Positions 27,101 through 37,477 are shown, counted from the stretch's first letter. The stretch is 46,303 nucleotides of DNA from Akkermansiaceae bacterium (GCA_903878115.1 CAIRGO010000052.1:1-46303); one strand, 5' to 3'. A program made the numbers and translations. Notes: a model not told the origin generated them from the sequence alone.

Positions 27101-27913
27101 TGAAATATGCCAACCATCGCCGGAACTAGCAGTGGTGAGCGCCGCAGTGCCTCCTAACAATTCCGTAACCGCACCTGCTTCACGGGCCTCAGCCTCTGCT
27201 TTGAGAATGAAACTCACACTTTTGCCATCTTTACTGAGGGTTCCATACAGTTGCGCATTTTTCACACTGAGACCCTGCGCATTTCCTGATACATCAAGAG
27301 ATAATTTTGCGATTGTCGCACCAACAAACTCTTTTCCTTTGCTATTCTCTACGGGAGCAAGACCTTCTGCTTTAATCACGCGAGCCATGGCGTTTCCTTC
27401 TTCGATGATTGTTACTTTTTGCGAAAATCCGACGGCTGCGCCAGCGCTGGGAAGCAATACATCCACGGTCATCGAACCTGCACGGTCGATGCGATGTTTG
27501 GACTTCATGATGACCGTCCACTGATTCGCTGCTGGTGGGGCTAATTTTTCAAGGGGTAATGCGCCTATCGTCCGCAGATCAAGAAAGCGTTGGCCTGTCG
27601 CGTCCACACGGATCGACCAATCTTTCATTTGCTCACCTGTTACCGATGTCACTTCACCTTTTCCTTGCAGCGCAATGCTCATCACATCGGGATTCCCCTG
27701 ATATTGCCGATACACCAAGGTTGTTTCCGTCTCGATCCGATCAGAGAACAGCTGCACTTTGGTGTCTGCCGTCACCGAAAATAAAGCAGGCGTTGTGCGC
27801 AGCGCAAAATCACGGGGAAAGATGAACACACCATCACCGATACTTTTTTCCAAAGTTGTTTCCTGCGCCATCGCCAGATTCAGACTGAGCAATGCAAGTA
27901 AGATTTTTTTCAT
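21110..27913 (-). CDS. Giant membrane protein with repeated beta modules, part of the sigma/VWA locus
   Basis: The 2267-residue product is not a known family to me. It has a signal peptide (1-16); an extracytoplasmic half (about 17-1030); a cluster of five to seven membrane helices (about 1033-1210); a second segment like an internal signal (PLFAVAFFFCSSAWHRANA near 1195-1211); a second extracytoplasmic half (about 1212-2235); and a final membrane helix with a basic tail (VWIPYLLCGLLALFSTLLWKKC). Both halves repeat a module in which a strand ending V(T/S)G is followed 4-6 residues later by Trp: residues 99, 429, 770 and 1610, with weaker copies near 600 and 1434. An Ala/Gln-rich helical region lies near 2050-2140. 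It begins 22 bases after the VWA anti-sigma gene, so one operon with it and the ECF sigma gene is likely. Binding or sensing at the envelope is inferred only. Confidence 0.85.
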   Translation of the reverse strand: MKKILLALLSLNLAMAQETTLEKSIGDGVFIFPRDFALRTTPALFSVTADTKVQLFSDRIETETTLVYRQYQGNPDVMSIALQGKGEVTSVTGEQMKDWSIRVDATGQRFLDLRTIGALPLEKLAPPAANQWTVIMKSKHRIDRAGSMTVDVLLPSAGAAVGFSQKVTIIEEGNAMARVIKAEGLAPVENSKGKEFVGATIAKLSLDVSGNAQGLSVKNAQLYGTLSKDGKSVSFILKAEAEAREAGAVTELLGGTAALTTASSGDGWHISLRAVGEGYVYDLIADRVGNIPLEILFDVPISRNGDWKIIDFNLPAGIVVPLWLQGLTKSVEFDEAQAVVPVIDATAIKGFLPADGHAAVAWRDGREIADGALFFSSSEVSDVRIGSGLVRQASMIDFRVLQGKLSAVNLTITGPGEILSVTGEHILGWNVSENDGKKTLALQLNRPWEGAGRIIVETQAPLGDFPVKTTVMRLSPQGSLRHSGWLRVANEGAVKIEVSEPKALIQLAPEQFPIADAELRQAFVFRFPAEDYSYQVNADHVLPETTVTETTIYELAETDRKITTDLELDIREAPLREWEMEVPSDYAVVSVTGAAVADYTLATEAVKGYKRLKILFAKAVLNRQLISLRLEKNEPAKAGEWVLPALNFPMAKSRRGNIGVVAASGYRLVSGEKKNLTEIPLNSFTPRIIGLQQAYRLRDSEWSAKVTAEALGQSIVADVFHLYSVKEGAVFGSVLINYFVVGAPASEWRIQVPKGIGNIDVTGQNIGHDWRKDDDVLVVPLASPLLGSGTVLVTFEQAMEAAGGAIAPGEIRPLNVQSERGFIQVVSPLQVKVDINKTEGPVLPLQVNELPTEYRMLSSAPTLATWEYTARDFSIVMNLTWFKAGETVEQVVDFIKLNSHVSRDGQVVTDARFFVKSKHRDSLRMKLPAGAILLETKVNQVTANPRTDQGDVIVPLPMKHDLNQAVEIAIRYGVQSSQAAHVKVAAPILFAPAVMGEWTVVGDEGRQLVPRGGTVEMVREVMLENGIEWLSHRPMISLIYVSVLIVVLVMLFKNRLKTLAILLVLVASLLMFMMSLDSYRQQSSVINYVAPVVGIGSEMSIVLDNVSPEFAKAGLAVWIGVCAGFAALGYGFMKKDRWWLGGGALLLSIGMLSIRGNVGLFFLVVSASLVIHLLAKYVTAFRKKSPPVVNAVAPLFAVAFFFCSSAWHRANAADDFGVKTISSMTYDCSIKENRLYGSIDIVLRAEAGDRFRFLQAPAVLGEFTSDGLQVVSEKMGEQYVYVLLAKNAGLFTAKAMIEMPLENPQQPWILPGSAAAMRQLTLRWDQGGWEFDSPAAAHVQLLDGLSDKQSGAIMVLRPMAQVQIMPRAKQRDVATEKPVFFVESAQLMTPLPGVVNGRHKMQIRPTQGRISELVLRVPKGFTVSDVSDGPTGVWRFDPEKLELRVAIEPAQDQAFSFTVDTQRGSAVLPVDVNLEPLRVMGNAGEVGMMALAFGEDSQLEKVETEGLSTINPEDFDQTLLSRDKAGHALTHLQQVYRFGAPLASAKIRVAAVAPEMRTDTWQLLTLADDRVLLAADVNVLITRAGIFRLQLEIPEGLEVESASGDSLSHWTESNSAGKRLMTLHLTGRTIGAQLYHLTFTGAGTGQKKKWPAPRIVIRDTTRESGIMTIVPERGMRIGVVARDHVSPMDHRELFDVSARQKNDAGKAGALVFRLLQRDWQLDLLIDPLEPWVTAQVLHDAVMREGQMTTKASVIYQVENASLKSMRVRIPGLSDQAAATIRASGKELADFIKVAGEKDVWEIRFQKGISATTQVDIEFQQQLSDESSEKITPILLEKTRQVAYYVTVRSAGRLELAVAKELPEGWQMSDWSVIQSSMPKLRSQTAPALTFKVTDGKTPLLITLQRHDLADVQKMRVAQGSLTSLISPTGAILTAVVLRVEVAEKGTIRLRLPANSSLYNVLVNDEGAALVREVDDWLFYAFPSPIADEPAIIRFVYSSSAGKNFHVEGPSLNIPMENLTWRILVPDGWKLKDHRGDFDLKNQAVVGRFQLEDYQSFVSNQRASSSASAVALLDQANDWIVQGDQEKASMALGNAARNNMLDQASNEDARVQLRELKTQQAVLGLNTRRQKLMLDNRAEGIANNEQMEQAATVNPVLKGQSNYDPKQFDRFLEGNSADENAALKAIANRIVTQQLAAEPVPSSLEVNVPERGSVLTFGRSVQVDGAKPLVIDLDMQRNHMGFVWIPYLLCGLLALFSTLLWKKCVRHG

Positions 27914-27935
27914 AAATGTTTGTGTGTTTGGGAGA

Positions 27936-30900
27936 TTAATTCGAGAGCACCCGTGTCATTAAAATCAATTGAGCGACTCGTTCACTTTGCTGGTAATAGT
28001 TTCTAATGGTAGTGATACTTTTCGACAGATCGTCAAAATTCACTGCTTGCCCAGCGACACCACCACGTAATTTCTCCGCTGTGAAAAGCGCCATGCCTGC
28101 GAGTTGCATCGAGGGCTGCGCAAGGTCAAACGGCGGAGTGTTGGCATCATACAAGATCGTCCATTTACGTTCTACCATTTCACCTGTGGCGGTATCGCGA
28201 AAACGCACACTTACCTCACCGATGTCACCCGATCCTTCTGGCAGTAGTGCTAATTGATACATTGCATTGCCTGCCTCTGCGGCGGCTAACTCTGCGGCAT
28301 CGACTTTATCATTGCGAAAATCCTCGGTCTTGAGTCGATCTTTTTCAAAACCTAACAACGAATAGCTCTTCACGCGTTGCGGATTGAGTTGCACTTGCAC
28401 TTTGACATTCTCCGCAGCAGGACGAAATGCTCCGGCAAGCTGACGGGCGAAATTTTCCTTTGCATCAGTGACGTTGTTAACGACGTAATAACGTCCATTG
28501 CCATGTCGTGATAATTCTAACAACATTTCATCATTCAGGCCATCGGTGCCGATACCAGCAATATCGAATGCTAGGCCTTTTTGACGAATGACTTTGATGT
28601 GATTTGCCAATCGCTCTGGGTTGGCATTGCCAAGATTTGCCGCGCCATCAGTCACTAACAGAATGCGGTTTTGCGCGCCATTTGCTTTGTTCCGTGTGGC
28701 GAGAACCTCGCCAAGATTCAATGCTTCTTCCATGTTTGTTCCACCATCGCTAGGTGCCTGCAAGATCAATTTGCGCAGGTTAGCAGCATCGTTACCGGCA
28801 ATATTTTCGCCTAACAAGCGCGGTGTTCGGGAGAATCCGATGATGCTTACTTTATCATTAGCAGTGAGTAAAGTAGTGAGCTCTTTGATCGATGCCTCCA
28901 TCACTTCCGAGCGATCCTCGCGATTCATGGAACCTGATTGATCAATCAACAAAGTAAGATGCAACGGCTGTCCTGCGCTACGACCTGCGGCAGCGGTGCG
29001 CATGCTGATTCTTAGCAAATTCTGCGAAGCCGCAAATGGATGCGCTGATTGATCAATCGCACAGGCAACTGGCTCCTTACCAGACGGTAGCGGATCACCA
29101 TAATCGAAGGCATTGTAAAATTCTTCCCTTCTCACAGACTCCGCCGCAGGACGTTGCCCAGCCGCTAAGGCAGCATTAGCTAACTTAAACGAGGCATCAC
29201 TGACATGGAGAGAAAAGGTAGAATAGGGTTCTACTGCCGCAAGAATTCCCTGTGACGCTTCCAATTCGAAGAACATTTTCGCCTGTTCTTTTTCTTCAAT
29301 TTCTTTTTTCCCTTCTTCAACGATGGCATCTTCACCATCTGACATTTTTAAATAATTATCTGCAATCATGCTAGGAGCTCTGCGCAATAGATTATCGCGT
29401 GTTTTTCGCTTTTCTTCTACGACATCACTCTGCTCCTGAATCGCATTTTCTAGTTCTTTGACCTCCATTTCAGCATTGCTTCTCCCATTTAGATCTTTCG
29501 TTCCTTTAAGCCCCCCACTTGCAAGTTGATCGGCATCGCCAAATGCGTCCTGTGCCCAGGGAGCGATGGCTGCGGGAGCGGGGGCAGCAGCAGGCTTTTC
29601 GTCTTTCGCGGCCATCGCGGCCGACTGTGGTTTCTGAGGTCCATTTGACTCAGAATCGAAATTAGTTGGTGTCGCTGGAGTTACTGGAAAAGCACCGTTA
29701 GCAACAATTCCGCGACTGCGCCCGCCGACAATGCTGTCAGGAAGTTCGGGGGGCTCTTCCGAATCAGATCTGAGACTACCAGCCCTGAGGTTTGCCTTAA
29801 ATTTGGATTCGGCCTCAGGCGAAATTACAGGGTTCTTAGCCAGATTATCGCCTCCGACGTCCTCCCCACGACCTTCACGACCACCCCAGCCACGTGTGTC
29901 CTCTGCGGTTGGAACAACAGGAGTTGGCTTCTTGGTTAGTACCGCCATCTTGCCAGACTGTGGTTCCTGAACTTCATCGGCTTCAGATTTTTGTTTAAAC
30001 AAACTACCCACCACAGGGATGTCTTTGCCATCGACTACTGTAGCATCCGAGTTTGTTATCTGACCTGTTTCTCTTCTTATGGCTCCATCTTGCGCCACAT
30101 CGTCGCTCAATGTATCTAACGCGGCTCCCTCCACGGCAAGCTCTCCCGAACGCTTTCCGCTAGGTTTTGCTTCGCCACGATTTGTATAGTCAAGATCACC
30201 ATCGATGGCTAAAGAACCTGCTACGATCCTAGTAGCTGGACCACCACCACCGCCGCCGCCACGGGTGTCACCAGGACCCCAGCCAACGCCGAAGTCATCG
30301 CCATTACCGAAATCGGTGGAGGGCGATGGCACATCTACTTCTGGAATGGGAATCGTAACATTAGATGAGGGTATAGCGGCGATTACTTTAGCGCTGGATG
30401 ATGAGGGAGCAGAAGGTTTCTGAACGGTATTGGAGCTAAGTTTTTCCGCTTCCATTCTTTCGTACGTATGAACGCCAGCCTCTTTTGAAGCACTTTTGCC
30501 GAAGGAGGCTATTGGCGGTGGAGATTTATCCCCAAACACTTGCAGGGGAGCATTTGACCGATATGATAAAACCACAGTTGCTTCGGATGCTTTTTTATTC
30601 GGGGCTAACGTAAATGTCGCAAGACTGGCGATGGCGTATAATACGATGATCAATGCAGCGATTTTTGCAAACTGCTGCCATCGTAATTTTCTCTTGGGAA
30701 GAGTTACAAGTGGAGCAACCTTCGCCGGTTCGCCGAGTATTACATTCAGTTTCTCCCTGCGTTCAGGCGATAGACGCCATTGGGGAGAGGGAGCGTCTTT
30801 GGCAACATCGATCAAAGACCCATGGATGGCCAGCATGCGCCGATAGAACACTTTCCACTCGGGTGACTCGGCGCACATTTTCTCTAATTCTTCTGCTTCA

Positions 30901-30992
30901 AATGCCGATGCTTGGCCTAAGACCCATGCGATGATGCGCGCTTCGATTTTTTCGTCGCCCACGGGGTTTAACTCTGTTTCTTCGTGATTCAT
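27936..30992 (-). CDS. Anti-sigma-like membrane protein fused to a YfbK-type VWA region
   Basis: The 1018-residue product combines three parts. The cytoplasmic N-terminus (1-95), with IIAWVLGQASAFEAEELEKM, resembles anti-sigma domains of ECF pairs and matches the product at 37478-38764. A membrane helix lies at about 107-128. A long low-complexity Ser/Gly/Pro region (about 150-560) includes a Gly run near 248 and a short coiled coil near 515-545. The C-terminal part is a YfbK-type unit: vWF_N segment (YSTFSLHVSDASF near 588), VWA domain (about 675-850) with the metal-site motif DQSGS at 684-688 and TDGAAN, then a DUF3520-like end (SYSLLGFEKDRLKTEDF). The ECF gene ends 21 bases upstream. The likely role is to hold the sigma factor until the VWA part binds a partner, perhaps the giant protein; this is inference. 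Confidence 0.9.
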   Translation of the reverse strand: MNHEETELNPVGDEKIEARIIAWVLGQASAFEAEELEKMCAESPEWKVFYRRMLAIHGSLIDVAKDAPSPQWRLSPERREKLNVILGEPAKVAPLVTLPKRKLRWQQFAKIAALIIVLYAIASLATFTLAPNKKASEATVVLSYRSNAPLQVFGDKSPPPIASFGKSASKEAGVHTYERMEAEKLSSNTVQKPSAPSSSSAKVIAAIPSSNVTIPIPEVDVPSPSTDFGNGDDFGVGWGPGDTRGGGGGGGPATRIVAGSLAIDGDLDYTNRGEAKPSGKRSGELAVEGAALDTLSDDVAQDGAIRRETGQITNSDATVVDGKDIPVVGSLFKQKSEADEVQEPQSGKMAVLTKKPTPVVPTAEDTRGWGGREGRGEDVGGDNLAKNPVISPEAESKFKANLRAGSLRSDSEEPPELPDSIVGGRSRGIVANGAFPVTPATPTNFDSESNGPQKPQSAAMAAKDEKPAAAPAPAAIAPWAQDAFGDADQLASGGLKGTKDLNGRSNAEMEVKELENAIQEQSDVVEEKRKTRDNLLRRAPSMIADNYLKMSDGEDAIVEEGKKEIEEKEQAKMFFELEASQGILAAVEPYSTFSLHVSDASFKLANAALAAGQRPAAESVRREEFYNAFDYGDPLPSGKEPVACAIDQSAHPFAASQNLLRISMRTAAAGRSAGQPLHLTLLIDQSGSMNREDRSEVMEASIKELTTLLTANDKVSIIGFSRTPRLLGENIAGNDAANLRKLILQAPSDGGTNMEEALNLGEVLATRNKANGAQNRILLVTDGAANLGNANPERLANHIKVIRQKGLAFDIAGIGTDGLNDEMLLELSRHGNGRYYVVNNVTDAKENFARQLAGAFRPAAENVKVQVQLNPQRVKSYSLLGFEKDRLKTEDFRNDKVDAAELAAAEAGNAMYQLALLPEGSGDIGEVSVRFRDTATGEMVERKWTILYDANTPPFDLAQPSMQLAGMALFTAEKLRGGVAGQAVNFDDLSKSITTIRNYYQQSERVAQLILMTRVLSN

Positions 30993-31013
30993 TTTCTAAA
31001 AAAAATTTGTTAT

Positions 31014-31523
31014 TTATCCTTCCACACTATCCACTCCCAGGCGCCGCAGCGAATCGGCCAGTCCTTTTAATAAATGGTGCAATTTATAACCGACATTGCT
31101 CACACTCAGTCCTGTCTGCTTGCTTATGTCTTCATAGGAAAGTTGTCGTTTGTATTTCATTGCGATCAATTGTTGGTCTTGTTCCTGCATTTCAGCCATC
31201 AGCATGCGCAGTGCTCCCACCGCTTCCATTTTCCCTAATTCCTCATCGGCTTGCGGCGTCTCACTTTGCCATTCTGCTTTATCGTCCATCGGAGTTTCGC
31301 GGCGATGGTCGCGCAAATAATTCAGGGCGAGATTTCGAATTGATCGATAAATCCACGCCTTCGGACTCGTCACTTCACTCCAATGTTCGTGCAGCCTGAG
31401 AAAGGCCTCCTGCACCAGATCTTCGGCCGTTTCGCGCTGACCTACGATGCCATAAGCATAGCGCAACAATGCCGATTCCTCAGCATTGAATAGCTCTCTT
31501 AGGCTTATTGATTCCTGCGTCAT
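31014..31523 (-). CDS. ECF-type RNA polymerase sigma factor (first pair)
   Basis: Region 2 is seen in LLRYAYGIVGQRETAEDLVQEAFLRLHEHW and in SPKAWIYRSIRNLALNYLRDHRR. Region 4 is seen in QQLIAMKYKRQLSYEDISKQTGLSVSNVGYKLHHLLKGL, a helix-turn-helix. The size (about 169 residues) is normal for an ECF factor. An in-frame upstream start at 31607 would add 28 residues without domain character, so the ATG at 31521-31523 (MTQESISL) is chosen. The gene precedes the VWA anti-sigma gene by 21 bases and is very probably controlled by it. It lies downstream of the helicase gene on the same strand; the 211-base gap must contain its promoter, but no clear ECF-type promoter was recognised. Confidence 0.92.
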   Translation of the reverse strand: MTQESISLRELFNAEESALLRYAYGIVGQRETAEDLVQEAFLRLHEHWSEVTSPKAWIYRSIRNLALNYLRDHRRETPMDDKAEWQSETPQADEELGKMEAVGALRMLMAEMQEQDQQLIAMKYKRQLSYEDISKQTGLSVSNVGYKLHHLLKGLADSLRRLGVDSVEG

Positions 31524-31734
31524 CGTGCTAGTGAGAAGCACCGAGGTCGCTCCCTTATGGGCACGATGACGGGCAAGTAAAACGTGATTTTCCATGATAT
31601 GAGCCAAGGTAATTTCATTCCCTACACAGGTAAGACCCGCGAACAGTATCTTTCTTAGAAAATTTATGAAAAAAGTGCGAGACGAAAGAAAAGTCTTACA
31701 GGCATCAGACTTTCCTAGGTCTTCTACCCTGAGC

Positions 31735-33726
31735 TTATGAATCGAAATTCATGCTGTTGAAGAAATTGCTAAGTTCGTCATCGGAAGCTTCTCGCCCCAT
31801 GATGTCGTCATAGCTGCATAGTTGCAGAAATTCACCATCGAGCTCATCCAAGAATGAACTCGGCTGGCAGCCTTCTTCTTTGCCAAACTTCGTGCGTGTG
31901 GAGCAATAGGTAAGCGTAAGTCGCTCACGGGCACGAGTGATACCCACATAAAGCAAACGCCGCTCTTCATCACGAGTTCCCTCTGAAATACTGCGTTTGT
32001 GGGGCAATGTCCCCTCCTCCACGCCGACCAGATAGACATAGGGAAACTCCAATCCCTTAGAGGCGTGAAGTGTGATCAACGTCACTCCTTGTTTCGTTTC
32101 TAGATCATCTTCTCGTTCCGAGCTAAGGCTGACGGCATCGAGAAAACTCTGCAATTTTTTGCCTTTCGCCGAATATTCTTCGAGCTGTTTGATGATGCTG
32201 CCAATCCCCTCAGTGCGAACATCGCGTTCTTTCTCGGTTTTGCATCCCCGCATTAGCCACGGGATGTATTCCATTTCATGGATCATCTCCCGCAGGACCT
32301 GACCGGCATTTTGCTTGGCCATGTCAATTTTGGTCTTCGCGCCCGCGATCATTGCGACAAATTCTTCCACCGATCCACGCGTTTTTGTTGATAACTGTGA
32401 GGTAAATGCAGGGTCACAAAGCGCCTCCCACACGCTGCGATGAATCGCGCGACTATGATCAGTGGCCAGCACGGCAGTCGTTTGACCAATGCCACGATTC
32501 GGAGCATTCAGCACACGCAGCAATGCGACATCAGATTCGGGAGCGGCCATCAATTGCGCATAGGCGATGACATCGCGGATTTCGCGTCGATCAAAAAAGC
32601 TCTGCGCGCCAACCATGCGATAAGGGATTTTTCGCTCACGCAATGCTTCTTCGAGCTTACGACATTGACCATTCGTCCGAAACAATACCGCAAAATCTTC
32701 CCATGTTTTTTTTGCTAGATTTTTTTCTTCAATGATTTCCTCCGCGATGAATTCTGCTTCTTCTGCATCGCCAGGCATCGAGACGATGCGCACCGGTACG
32801 CCACCTGCTCGGGTGCTGATGAGAACTTTCGGGCGACGACCGATGTTGTGCTTGATAAGGCTATTCGCGGTATGCAGCACGGCATTCGTGCTCCGATAAT
32901 TTTCCTCTAACAAAATCACTTGCGGATTCGGAAAGAATTTTTCGAACTGCAAAATATTCGCCACTTCGGCACCGCGCCATCCGTAGATCGATTGATCATC
33001 ATCGCCCACTACGCAAACATGATACGGAGGGCCAACCAATTGCTGAAGCAAGCGCATTTGCAAGGAATTGGTGTCTTGAAATTCATCGACGGTGACCCGT
33101 TGGTAATAAGCGCGAAAGGCATCGCGCACATCTTCATGTTCGGTGAGTAGTTTTTCGCCGAGAACTAACAAATCATCGAAATCCACCGCATTCTGAGCAC
33201 GCAATTCGTTCTGATAAGCCGTGGCAAGAATGCTGATGAAATCATCTTCCTGCTCCGATGGATCACGGCCAGCATTTTTCGCCTTCGAAATCGCACCGAG
33301 AATCTGTTCGGGTTTAAGAGTGCAATTGGCACCACCTTTGCGCACGAGCAATTGCTTCATCAAGCCAACTTGATCACTGCCCGTGTAAATGGCGAAATTT
33401 TTCTTGTATCCTAGTCGATCAATGCCGCCACGTAGGATGCGCACACATAAGGAATGGAAGGTGCAGACAGTCATTGCCTCTGCCGTATCCTTCGAAATCA
33501 TATCAGTAATCCGCTCGCGCATTTCAGCGGCGGCTTTATTCGTGAAGGTAACCGCTAAGATGTTTTCAGCCGCGATCCCACGCTCTAACATGTGCGCGAT
33601 CCGGCATGTCACCGTTCGAGTTTTGCCAGTTCCGGCTCCCGCTAAAATCAACACAGGACCATCAATGGCCCCTACGGCTTCACGTTGTGCTTTGTTTAAC
33701 GACTCAAATGAAAATCCTCCCGCCAT
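31735..33726 (-). CDS. UvrD/PcrA/Rep-family DNA helicase
   Basis: This is an SF1A 3'-5' DNA helicase used in repair and in removing proteins from DNA. The 663-residue product shows the full motif series: Q motif LNKAQREAV; Walker A AGAGTGKT (residues 29-36); VTFTNKAAAEM; Walker B VDEFQDTN; GDDDQSIYGWRGA; LEENYRST; VTLITLHASKGLEFPYVYL; and RRLLYVGITRARERLTL. The length is close to Rep (673) and a little short of PcrA and UvrD (about 720), because the C-terminal tail is brief, so a subfamily name is not forced. The ATG at 33724-33726 has no Shine-Dalgarno sequence. It stands upstream of the ECF/VWA genes on the same strand, but a functional link is not suggested. Confidence 0.94.
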   Translation of the reverse strand: MAGGFSFESLNKAQREAVGAIDGPVLILAGAGTGKTRTVTCRIAHMLERGIAAENILAVTFTNKAAAEMRERITDMISKDTAEAMTVCTFHSLCVRILRGGIDRLGYKKNFAIYTGSDQVGLMKQLLVRKGGANCTLKPEQILGAISKAKNAGRDPSEQEDDFISILATAYQNELRAQNAVDFDDLLVLGEKLLTEHEDVRDAFRAYYQRVTVDEFQDTNSLQMRLLQQLVGPPYHVCVVGDDDQSIYGWRGAEVANILQFEKFFPNPQVILLEENYRSTNAVLHTANSLIKHNIGRRPKVLISTRAGGVPVRIVSMPGDAEEAEFIAEEIIEEKNLAKKTWEDFAVLFRTNGQCRKLEEALRERKIPYRMVGAQSFFDRREIRDVIAYAQLMAAPESDVALLRVLNAPNRGIGQTTAVLATDHSRAIHRSVWEALCDPAFTSQLSTKTRGSVEEFVAMIAGAKTKIDMAKQNAGQVLREMIHEMEYIPWLMRGCKTEKERDVRTEGIGSIIKQLEEYSAKGKKLQSFLDAVSLSSEREDDLETKQGVTLITLHASKGLEFPYVYLVGVEEGTLPHKRSISEGTRDEERRLLYVGITRARERLTLTYCSTRTKFGKEEGCQPSSFLDELDGEFLQLCSYDDIMGREASDDELSNFFNSMNFDS

Positions 33727-33813
33727 GTGCGAGAAAGTTCAAAGCGTAGTGTCAGGTAAATTACAATCTCGAATGCACTTCTGCAAAAAATAGTCGTCGA
33801 TACCGGCTAGCTG

Positions 33814-35142
33814 CTAGCGTTTGAGCGAATACAATCGCAGCATCGAAGGCGGCGGAAGTTCACCACTACGAGGTAAATCGCGATTCGCGGGCAACGCTTC
33901 CCAGCGCAACGTATACCGCACATTTTTGCTATTAACGGCGCCATCATCACCTTTTGATTTGACGGTAAGACCTGGAAACGTTCCTTCCGCTTTACCAAAG
34001 CCTGATGGCATAGTGCTGCGGGAAATTTTTCCTTTTGCTTCCAGTGTTTCCGGATCTAACAACCAAGTGCCACCACCAAATTGCTGATGACTAAAATCCT
34101 GCACCAACCGGCCATCAGCATCTTTCATTACTGGACCAACTCTTATCGCAAAACCCAGTGTGCCGCCACCGCAAAAATCCCAATGCCACGGCCAATCGGT
34201 AATTTTATGGAATGTCCACTTTCCTTCCTCAAGTCGTGCCGTCCACGGCTGTGTAAAGCCTTGCTGATCATGTTTGTGATAACTAATCGTGACTCGCCCC
34301 TTGACATCAAATCCTATGGTAGCATTTCCATTAATGATTCCTCCTTTTTGTGGCACGGGATCGACGATGGCGCCATCGTTGAGTTTGATGGGCAGGGTCA
34401 ATGGTTTACCTTGGGCATTTTCCCAATGAATCATGTCTTTACTGCGCGCATAGCTGAGATCGTGATTCGTAGAGGCATCGGGCGACTCACGCCACACCCA
34501 CGCAAGATGAAAATAGTTATCCGAACCAAGAATAGGACCATTAAAATAGGCATTGCGCAGCCCTTCGCCATCGGTTAATGGCTGATCCATCAAACGTGAC
34601 CATGTCTTGGTTTTTTGATTATAGACATTGTACAACTGATTGCCATCGCCGCTGCCGCCATCGCGATAAGTGAAAAGAAACACATTTTTCGCGCCACGAA
34701 GAAAGCGAGGATAAGTCGTGCGCTGCTCGTTTGCGCCGACCATCTGCGGCACTTTCGTCAACGACGAAGCATCAAAAGCTCGCGTGCTGCGATAATAATT
34801 CAACGGCACGCAGTGCATATCGCCACTGAGATGAAGAAATCCATCATCATCGATCGCCATCGTCAGATAGTTGTGACTATCCCAACCCGTGGTATCTGGC
34901 AATCGCGTGAAAACCCATTTTTTTTCAGTCAACAAACGCTGCGCCACGGTGAGTTGACGATGTTGATCATAAAAGGCCACAAATTGATATGGCGCATGAG
35001 TTAGCAAGCAAAAGTCCACTGGATGAGCAGACCAGACAAGAGCAATATCAAGCGGTTCCTCGACATAAGTAGGTGCGTCTTTTGCAGAGGACATAAAAAC
35101 GCTGCATGGCATCAAAGCAAGGAGGAGAATCGACTTTATCAT
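33814..35142 (-). CDS. Secreted BNR_4-family propeller protein, possible polysaccharide-active enzyme
   Basis: The product (442 residues from the chosen start) has a signal peptide (MIKSILLLALMPCSVFMSSA) and a beta-propeller body of the BNR_4 type. The family signature is clear in WDSHNYLTMAIDDDGFLHLSGDMHCVPLNYYRS, followed by blades containing TYPRFLRG, LFTYRDGGSGDGNQLYNVY, YFHLAWVWRESPD and STNHDLSYARSKDMIHWE. Related propellers include ulvan-type polysaccharide lyases and uncharacterised Verrucomicrobiota proteins, so activity on an acidic polysaccharide is possible but unproven. An upstream ATG at 35223 would add 27 residues before the signal peptide and is less likely. It is divergent from ligA, with a short promoter region between. 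Confidence 0.87.
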   Translation of the reverse strand: MIKSILLLALMPCSVFMSSAKDAPTYVEEPLDIALVWSAHPVDFCLLTHAPYQFVAFYDQHRQLTVAQRLLTEKKWVFTRLPDTTGWDSHNYLTMAIDDDGFLHLSGDMHCVPLNYYRSTRAFDASSLTKVPQMVGANEQRTTYPRFLRGAKNVFLFTYRDGGSGDGNQLYNVYNQKTKTWSRLMDQPLTDGEGLRNAYFNGPILGSDNYFHLAWVWRESPDASTNHDLSYARSKDMIHWENAQGKPLTLPIKLNDGAIVDPVPQKGGIINGNATIGFDVKGRVTISYHKHDQQGFTQPWTARLEEGKWTFHKITDWPWHWDFCGGGTLGFAIRVGPVMKDADGRLVQDFSHQQFGGGTWLLDPETLEAKGKISRSTMPSGFGKAEGTFPGLTVKSKGDDGAVNSKNVRYTLRWEALPANRDLPRSGELPPPSMLRLYSLKR

Positions 35143-35250
35143 CAGGAAAAAAGAAAAAATGTTACTAGATACCATACTCTCCCATTGCCCACGATCTTTC
35201 ATTTTCTCGACTGAAAATGCCATCTCCCATGGCAGGATTTACCTCAATAA

Positions 35251-37470
<2,220 letters not shown>

Positions 37471-37477
37471 AATACAT

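Noticed and set aside
31608-31734. ECF-type autoregulatory promoter (TGTAAG ... CGTC) before the first sigma gene
   Set aside because: The spacing between the two boxes is about 10 bases, too short for a sigma promoter.
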